64,000 nt of DNA, from positions 6,001,286 through 6,065,285 of the forward strand of contig NC_060902.1 in assembly GCF_014805685.1 (NCBI RefSeq), given 5' to 3'. Below are positions 58,833 to 64,000 of the stretch, piece by piece. The stretch is from Silurus meridionalis. Taxonomy: Eukaryota; Chordata; Actinopteri; Siluriformes; Siluridae. Under the pieces are notes generated by a model. It saw only the letters and a list, made by a program, of their open reading frames with translations, was not told the DNA's origin and searched no databases. Both the position numbers and the translations under genes were made by a program. Position 1 is the first letter of the stretch. Every line of letters starts with the position of its first letter.

Positions 58833-59157
58833 GTTGGTTTCCTCTGAGCCCCCCTGCAGCAGTGGCCACATGCTGCACCACACTGTTTTCACTCCAACAC
58901 CCCACCCATCATCAGGCCTGATTCTAAACACTTCTTAATGCCAACAGGCAATTAGTATGCGTTTTTTTGAACAATAAATACATACCTGTGCATAGAAACA
59001 CACAGATACACACACACACACAATTAATACAGTTCTCAATAACACAATAAGGCCTAATAATTTGCACACACATGCTCCATAAGAATGTAATGTAACAACA
59101 TGTGTGTCTGCTTAGTGCTATGGATATTTATAATGAAACTCTTTATATTAAATCAGA
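58831..59157. other. Unannotated sequence with a short CA array
   Basis: CA-rich near 59000-59022; nothing else recognised. Confidence 0.4.
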
Positions 59158-59560
59158 TGCGCTTCCACTGAATCGGGCCGCACCACATCATAAATATGGA
59201 TGATGTTCCTCTGACGTTTGACCTGCCGCTCACTCGGACTGTCTACAGGAAATGTGAATCATTCGTCACGCTGAAAACAACCGGGCATGAAAAAACGCAC
59301 TTCACCTGTGTTCTGAGCTGCACGGCATCGGGAGAAAAGCTTCACCGATAGTGATTTTTAAACGTAGGACGATGCCAAAAGATAAACTCTCGAGAGAAAT
59401 AGTTGTGAAAGGAAGGAGGAAGACAGTGAACAATGACTTTCTTGGTAGGCTTCTGTTTAGATACAAGCCGTGTAACAGACACTGTCTTTCATTAAAGCCT
59501 GTGTAAAGTTCATTAGTTTCAGTGTAGACGGCTTATTTATGTTCAAAATAAAAACTTTTG
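59158..59560 (+). mobile_element. Pogo-like DNA transposon fragment, copy 3
   Basis: Inverted relative to copy 2. It holds a transposase segment, then GCCGTGTAACAGACACTGTC and ATTAGTTTCAGTGTAGACGG, which are the reverse complement of the left part of copies 1 and 2. A ~270-bp stretch present in copy 2 (between ACACGG near 48683 and ACGGCTTGTATC near 48965) is absent here. Both termini are lost. Confidence 0.83.
59196..59351 (+). pseudogene. Pogo-like transposase catalytic-region fragment
   Basis: A 51-codon open segment from MDDVPLTFDLPLTRTVYRK through SFVTLKTTGHEKTHFTCVLS to CTASGEKLHR and a TAG. The order (MDxxPxxFD, then TTGHEKTHFT, then LSCxASGEKL) is that of the region around the first catalytic aspartate in pogo/Tigger/jerky-type transposases; the aspartate is probably in MDD (inference). 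CENP-B-type DNA-binding and the rest of the DDE domain are missing. The ATG may be internal rather than a real start. Confidence 0.82.
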
Positions 59561-59984
59561 TAAAATGTATATAGTATAGAATAGTATTAGCAGTAAGAAT
59601 ATAGTATTAATTGTGGTCACCCTTTCTTTCTAATCTTATCTAATCACTTTGTGATCTGTATTAACACCCTACTCGAGAGACTCTTGTCTTGTGTGCTGTT
59701 AACTTTTCTGACTAGATTTCTAATAAAATAATAAAAATAAAAAACAGTATGTTTCCTAAATAATGTATTTGTTTCGCATTCTATATCTGTATATACTGGA
59801 TTTTGGTAACTGCATTATTCATCAAAAATGTATGAGCACATTAAAAACCTTGTGAAGTGGCATAAGCAATAACATCTGTAGAAACTAAAGCTACAGCAAG
59901 CACTGCAAGCCTTAGAAACCAAAGATTGGTGGATGGATACTTTTTTGTTTGTTTTACTTTCTTTCCTTTAAATGATCATTGGGC
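59561..59984. other. Unannotated AT-rich sequence
   Basis: No gene or recognised repeat. Confidence 0.4.
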
Positions 59985-60150
59985 TGTAGATTCTAAGGGT
60001 GCAGTGGCCTTGGGAACATTCAAATTCATCCCAAAGGTATTCAGTAGGGTTGAGGTCAAAGCTCTATTCCAGGTTACTCAAGATCTTCTACTCCAACCCA
60101 TGCTAACCATGTCTTACTTTTTCTACAATCATATACAGTTTTGTGCCTCT
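59985..60150 (+). mobile_element. Tc1-related MITE (Tip-like), copy h, fragment
   Basis: CATCCCAAAGGTATTCAGTAG, GGTTGAGGTCAAAGCTC and CTACTCCAACCCATGCTAACC follow the family order; both ends are missing. Confidence 0.72.
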
Positions 60151-60453
60151 ATTTACAATATATAATATTGGGATACATTTTGCTCATAGGTGTTAACTGT
60201 AATTGTAATGTATGGAGATTTTTGGGATAAGTATATATTTAAGACCATTTCAGTTCCAGGTGATACCATGCCAAAATGTAAAAATGTGCAAGGGGTGAAT
60301 ATTTATGATCATCAGAAATTCAGCTTTTACTTATGATCAGCATTTCCATGTCATTAAGGTTGTGAAAACCACAATAGCCTTTATGAGACATATATCAGGT
60401 GAACCAGTTGGGCAAATCTAAAACACAAACACTCACACAGGTACGCTCGCAAG

Positions 60454-60461
<8 letters not shown>
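60151..60461. other. Unannotated sequence
   Basis: No gene or recognised repeat. Confidence 0.4.
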
Positions 60462-60520
<59 letters not shown>

Positions 60521-60657
60521 CCCATTCAGAGTGGACAGAAATCATATAAGGGATACGTGAAGATCATCATAATTTAGTGAGTACCTTTTGTTTCCTGCTG
60601 AACACATCCTTGGTCTTTACCCTTCCTTCATCCGCCCTTTCCCTTCAATTGCACTAA

Positions 60658-60744
<87 letters not shown>

Positions 60745-60835
60745 TTTTCCTCTATGTGTGAAGATGCTGTAGGTTTGCCCAAGTCAGCATCTTGTTATCT
60801 ATTTAGTACAGCTGCAGTGGTACATGCATATGCAC

Positions 60836-60870
<35 letters not shown>

Positions 60871-60877
60871 CAAACAC
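60462..60877. repeat. Cluster of (CA)n, (CT)n and (CA)n microsatellites
   Basis: CA at 60462-60518, pure CT at 60661-60739 (~39 units) and interrupted CA at 60831-60877, with short unique spacers. Confidence 0.96.
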
Positions 60878-61724
60878 ACTCCTCCCGGTCCGGTTATCTT
60901 TGGCACCATTAAACACACCCAGGCCGAGCAGGTAAAAGCAGGAGAGGGTGAGTAAGGGAAATCTTCCCTTCAGTGATAACTCAGGACTAATGAAGCAAGG
61001 AAATACAGAGCATTTTGCCTATTCATCTACTTCCATCCATCCATGCACAAGGACACCAGGTGAACACTGTCAGTGCTAAACAAGGCAGAGGTGGGGAAAC
61101 TACACAAGTTGCTCGAATGCCAATTTCATCACATATGGATAAAGCCTGCTATTACTAATAAAAAAAGGCCCACTTAGCCACATGGAAGCAGCGTCTGAGA
61201 TTTTCACGGAGTAAGCATAACTGTACAGCCATGAAACATTTACAAGAACATTAGGCAGGAAATTCTATTAAAAGTTGAAGTGTCAGGACAAATTCACTGC
61301 AAGTGTATGCATTATAAGGAATTTGATTAGGGTAACAAAATATTTTCTTCTTCCTTTTAACATACTTCCCATTTAGTGGGAAGTATGTTAGAATATATTA
61401 GTGTATGAGTTTACAGAAGAGATGTGATTCTGGGAAAAGCAAAGCCAAACACAGTAGGGGGCTATGTGCAGATGGTGAGTATTTCCAGATGGAAATAAAA
61501 TGAGTGAGTAGCTCTTAATCAAATCTACCAGTGTTCACAAGGCCCTATTTGTGTTTAATCATTTTATATCACAAGGTCAATAAATTGAAATGATTCTTCT
61601 TGAAAAATACAGGTCTTCCAATTTAATAAATACAGCACATGACATATTAGACTGTGACTTATTTTACCAAAGGAAATGTGTGTAAAGAACACCTTTACTG
61701 CTTCCATATGATTTAAGAGGCTAA
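60878..61724. other. Unannotated sequence
   Basis: No gene or recognised repeat except the hairpin at 61358-61390. Confidence 0.4.
61358..61390. repeat. Perfect hairpin, 14-bp arms, 5-nt loop
   Basis: TAACATACTTCCCA at 61358-61371 and its exact complement at 61377-61390 around TTTAG. Not followed by a T-run, and a bacterial-type terminator is not expected here. Confidence 0.92.
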
Positions 61725-62395
61725 GTAGCAGCCTTAAATGCCCTTAATTGATTGATCATCAGCAAGTGTGACCACCTCTGTAGAACCCCAAGTTTTAGGA
61801 GTTTTGTTGGAGCATTCAGGTGTGTGTTAACACAAGGAGGAAAGACATAAATGATCTTAGAGAAGCAATTGTTGCTACTCATCAATCTGGGAAAGGTTAT
61901 AAGGCCATTTCCAGACAATTTGAAGCTCAATCATTCTAGAGTGAGGAAGATTATTCACAAGCTGAAAAAGAGTGGACATCCCAGCAAATTCACCACAGGG
62001 TCAGACTGTGAAAAATTGCAAAACAACCAAGTTACAGCTCAGAATCTAAAGGTACCAGTTAACATTTAAATGTAAAAAATTAAGGCAGTTCTCTCTCTCT
62101 AAAAAAAAAATATGAAAAAAGTCTCTTCTTTCTAAAAAAAAGAACATGGAAGCTTAGGTAAAATGTCTTTTGATGTCTTGGAAATATTTGGCCATAATGT
62201 ACAATGCCATGTTTGGCAAAAACCAAACACAGCATATCAGCACAAACACCTCATACTATCTTCCAAGCACTGTGGTGGAGGGGTGTTTTTTTTGCCTGAG
62301 CACCTTGTGGTCATTAAATCAACTTGTATACCAAAGTATTCTAGAGTCAAATGCGAGGCCATCCGTCCAACAGCTAAAGCTGTCCAGCATGTCAA
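61725..62395 (+). pseudogene. Tc1-like transposase relic (family D), degenerate
   Basis: Plus-strand islands: GAAGCAATTGTTGCTACTC and GGTTATAAGGCCATTTCCAG (helix-turn-helix region), GTGAGGAAGATTATTCACAAG, GGACATCCCAGCAAATTCACC (linker), then GHNVQCHVWQKPNTAYQHKH at about 62191-62250 (catalytic domain after the first Asp) and CCAAAGTATTCTAGAGTCAAA. The frame is broken many times and a large piece including the first catalytic Asp is lost near 62150. The 3' third, with the second Asp and Glu, is missing because a Tip-like MITE begins at about 62397. Confidence 0.82.
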
Positions 62396-62396
62396 T

Positions 62397-62808
62397 TCCC
62401 CCTGTGCACAATGTAAGCTCTATTAAGAGATGGTGTAAGGTTTTAAGGGGTACATACAAATCTTATAGTCAGGTATTCACAAACTTTTGCATGTTTCAAA
62501 ATGCTTTCCAACAAGTATTTATTAAAACATATTTAGATATTACATGAAAATGCTCCTGTGCACAAACAATGCTGACTGCACCCCAGGCCTCCTCGATCTT
62601 CATCAGTAGCTGACTTTACTAATATCCTGTGGCTAAATGAAGACAAATCCCCACAAGCACACTCCCAAATCTAATGGAACTTCTTCCCGGAGGAGTGAAG
62701 GTATTACTGTATAACAGCAAATTGAGACTAATTGTAGAATGGGATGTACAAAAAACACACACCAATCTTATGCTCAGGTGTCCACAAACCGTTTCCATAT
62801 AATGTATC
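62397..62808 (-). mobile_element. Tc1-related MITE (Tip-like), copy i, two overlapping pieces
   Basis: A first piece (62397-62495, CCCCCTGTGCACAATGTAAGC to TATTCACAAACTTTTGCATG) is followed by a second (about 62550-62808, TGCTCCTGTGCACAAACAATG to TCAGGTGTCCACAAACCG). The repeated TGTGCACAA and CACAAAC words show two copies in tandem or nested. They cut off the transposase relic before them. Confidence 0.72.
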
Positions 62809-62834
62809 GAGGGGTGTAATCAATAGTAGGTAAG

Positions 62835-62965
62835 TAATTGTGGTGGCTCTGTGTTTATGACTTTCAAGCTTCTGTGATCCAGTGATCAGGTGCTGGGCTC
62901 AAATCCTGACACCAATTGGCAATTGCATCTGGACAAAAAGCATCTGCCGAATGAGATGAGTGTAA
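62835..62965 (+). mobile_element. Degenerate tRNA-derived SINE
   Basis: GTGGTGGCTCTGTGTTTATG and GGGCTCAAATCCTGAC resemble eroded A and B boxes. The tail AAAAGCATCTGCCGAATGAG matches the end of the fish SINE at 15183-15372 (reverse of ATTTGGCAGAC). Old copy. Confidence 0.6.
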
Positions 62966-63349
62966 ATTTCAAAGTGTGTCATGAATTACAGATGCATGAA
63001 GAGATTTGTGAACAGAGCCTATATTTCCCACCAGCCATCAAAGCCGAGTCAACTATATCACGTATGTTTGTGCACCTGTATCACATTCATGCTAATCAGC
63101 TTTTGCATATAGACACACCGTACACAGCACTCTTCTCTCCTCTTCTCTCTCCCTTTTCATTCCAATAATCTCTCCTTTCATTATTATTGTGGTTTTCCTT
63201 GTTTTACAGTCATGTCATGGTTCTTCTGTACATGTCTTGTGTTTTATTTCATCGGGTGCATGTTATTGCTTAGCTCTGCTCCTGCTTCTCTGATTATTAT
63301 ATGATCATGATGTTACAGTGCATGGACACGAACACACTTCGAATAGAGG
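62966..63349. other. Unannotated sequence
   Basis: No gene or recognised repeat. Confidence 0.4.
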
Positions 63350-63585
63350 TGGTAGTTCAGTGATTAAGGCTCTAGGTTACGGAAGGTTGGGGTTCAAGTC
63401 CTTGTATCGGCAAGCTGGCACTCTTGGGGACTCTGAGCTATGCCCTTAACCGTTTGTGCTGCAAGGGTGGTGTAACATGTCTGACCTTCTGCTCTGTCCC
63501 CAGTTTTGTAACATCGCTGGGATTTGCGAAGAAGGAATTTCTCTAATCTGCAAAGAAGATGTGACAATTATAAAGCACCTTTTTA
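63350..63585 (+). mobile_element. tRNA-derived SINE, near full length
   Basis: Box A-like GGTGGTAGTTCAGTGATTAAGG at the start and box B-like GGGGTTCAAGTCC near 63390. The body contains GGCAAGCTGGCACTCTTGGG, CTGACCTTCTGCTCTGTCCC and GGGATTTGCGAAGAAGG, and the end is GTGACAATTATAAAGC. No TSD was identified. It differs in its body from both other SINE families here. Confidence 0.82.
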
Positions 63586-63653
63586 ATATTATGGTCAGGG
63601 TTGTATCTTATGCATACATTGTGTTGCTCAATATTTAGTTGAAACATTTAGAG

Positions 63654-63654
<1 letters not shown>

Positions 63655-63706
<52 letters not shown>
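63655..63706. repeat. (CA)n microsatellite
   Basis: Pure CA array of about 26 units directly before a MITE terminus. Confidence 0.97.
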
Positions 63707-63710
<4 letters not shown>

Positions 63711-63711
63711 T

Positions 63712-63905
63712 ATATTGTCGAAAGGTTGCGGACACCTGGTCATAAGTATGGTATGTGCATTTTGAGCATTGCATTCCACATTTAGTCCCAAATTGCTCTT
63801 ATAATTCTCTTCACTCTTCTGGGAAGATGTTCCACAAGATTTTGGATTGTGCTTGTGGAGATTTGTGTTCATTCGGACACAGGGGTGTTGGTATTGATGT
63901 GGGTG
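63712..63905 (+). mobile_element. Tc1-related MITE (Tip-like), copy j, truncated
   Basis: Begins ATATTGTCGAAAGGTTGCGG and continues ACACCTGGTCATAAGTATGG and CTGGGAAGATGTTCCACAAG. It stops near GGGTGAGGTG, where hAT-like sequence begins. Confidence 0.8.
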
Positions 63906-64000
63906 AGGTGTAGTACACACACATCCTTCACTGAAGTAGAAGTACAGATACTCATGTTTTAAAAAACTCTGGTAAAAGTTGAAGTACTGACTACACCTTT
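63906..64000 (+). mobile_element. hAT-like element end, cut by window edge
   Basis: TAGTACACACACATCCTTCAC, AAGTAGAAGTACAGATACTC and AAGTTGAAGTACTGACTACACC match 4332-4447 read on the minus strand. The rest lies beyond 64000. Confidence 0.65.

Noticed and set aside
61358..61390. Hairpin as a transcription terminator
   Set aside because: No T-run follows, and the context is eukaryotic.

Overview
The window looks like non-coding teleost fish DNA, most likely from an otophysan and possibly a catfish. That placement rests on the repeat content: several Tc1/mariner families, a dense ~450-520 bp Tc1-related MITE family, an RTE-type LINE, L2-like LINE tails, fish-type hAT ends, tRNA-derived SINEs, and very frequent (CA)n, (GA)n and (TA)n microsatellites. 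It is inference from remembered repeat families, not a database match. I recognise no intact host protein-coding exon, no functional tRNA or rRNA gene, and no CRISPR array. Most long open frames here are microsatellites read as dipeptides (TH, SL, IY, RE) or fragments of dead transposases.

Layout. 0-5 kb: a ~600-bp direct repeat at 1 and 3262, a degenerate minisatellite at 1.5 kb, and a TA-flanked DNA element at 1.9-2.66 kb carrying a nested SINE. 5-9 kb: TA/GA microsatellites, a 26-bp-period minisatellite (6.25-6.9 kb) and the 3' end of an L2-like LINE (7.24-8.04 kb). 9.6-12.5 kb: a hAT element split by LTR-like DNA, then two Tc1 relics, one with perfect 30-bp TIRs. 13.8-18.5 kb: a ~1.45-kb purine-rich tract and a ~21-bp minisatellite. 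18.5-30 kb: a pogo-like MITE, a 216-bp TA array, two RTE LINE fragments and a Tc1 MITE split by 1.7 kb of later insertions. 30-46 kb: MITEs, hAT ends, two further Tc1 families, an RTE LINE with a 16-bp target-site duplication (TSD) and a complete tRNA-Glu-like SINE with an 18-bp TSD. 46.8-54.5 kb: a near full-length dead Tc1 transposon, a second pogo-like copy, L2 tails and another Tc1 relic. 55-64 kb: microsatellites, a third pogo-like copy with a catalytic-domain fragment, a fourth Tc1 family, SINEs, and a hAT end cut by the window edge.

Between the repeats lie blocks of balanced-composition, repeat-free sequence rich in TAAT and ATTTGCAT motifs (about 0.88-1.15, 5.8-6.13, 14.56-14.9, 17.44-17.56, 19.2-19.99, 30.86-31.06, 37.27-37.5, 42.59-42.86 and 49.68-50.44 kb). 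They resemble conserved non-coding elements in a gene desert or long intron of a developmental gene. This is the main possible host function, and it needs alignment to test.

The components interact as a transposon community. The tRNA-Glu-like SINE shares its 3' tail with the RTE LINE, so the LINE machinery probably mobilised the SINE. The MITEs are internally deleted relatives of Tc1 and pogo elements, and nested insertions give a relative age order. I found no convincing previously undescribed biological system.
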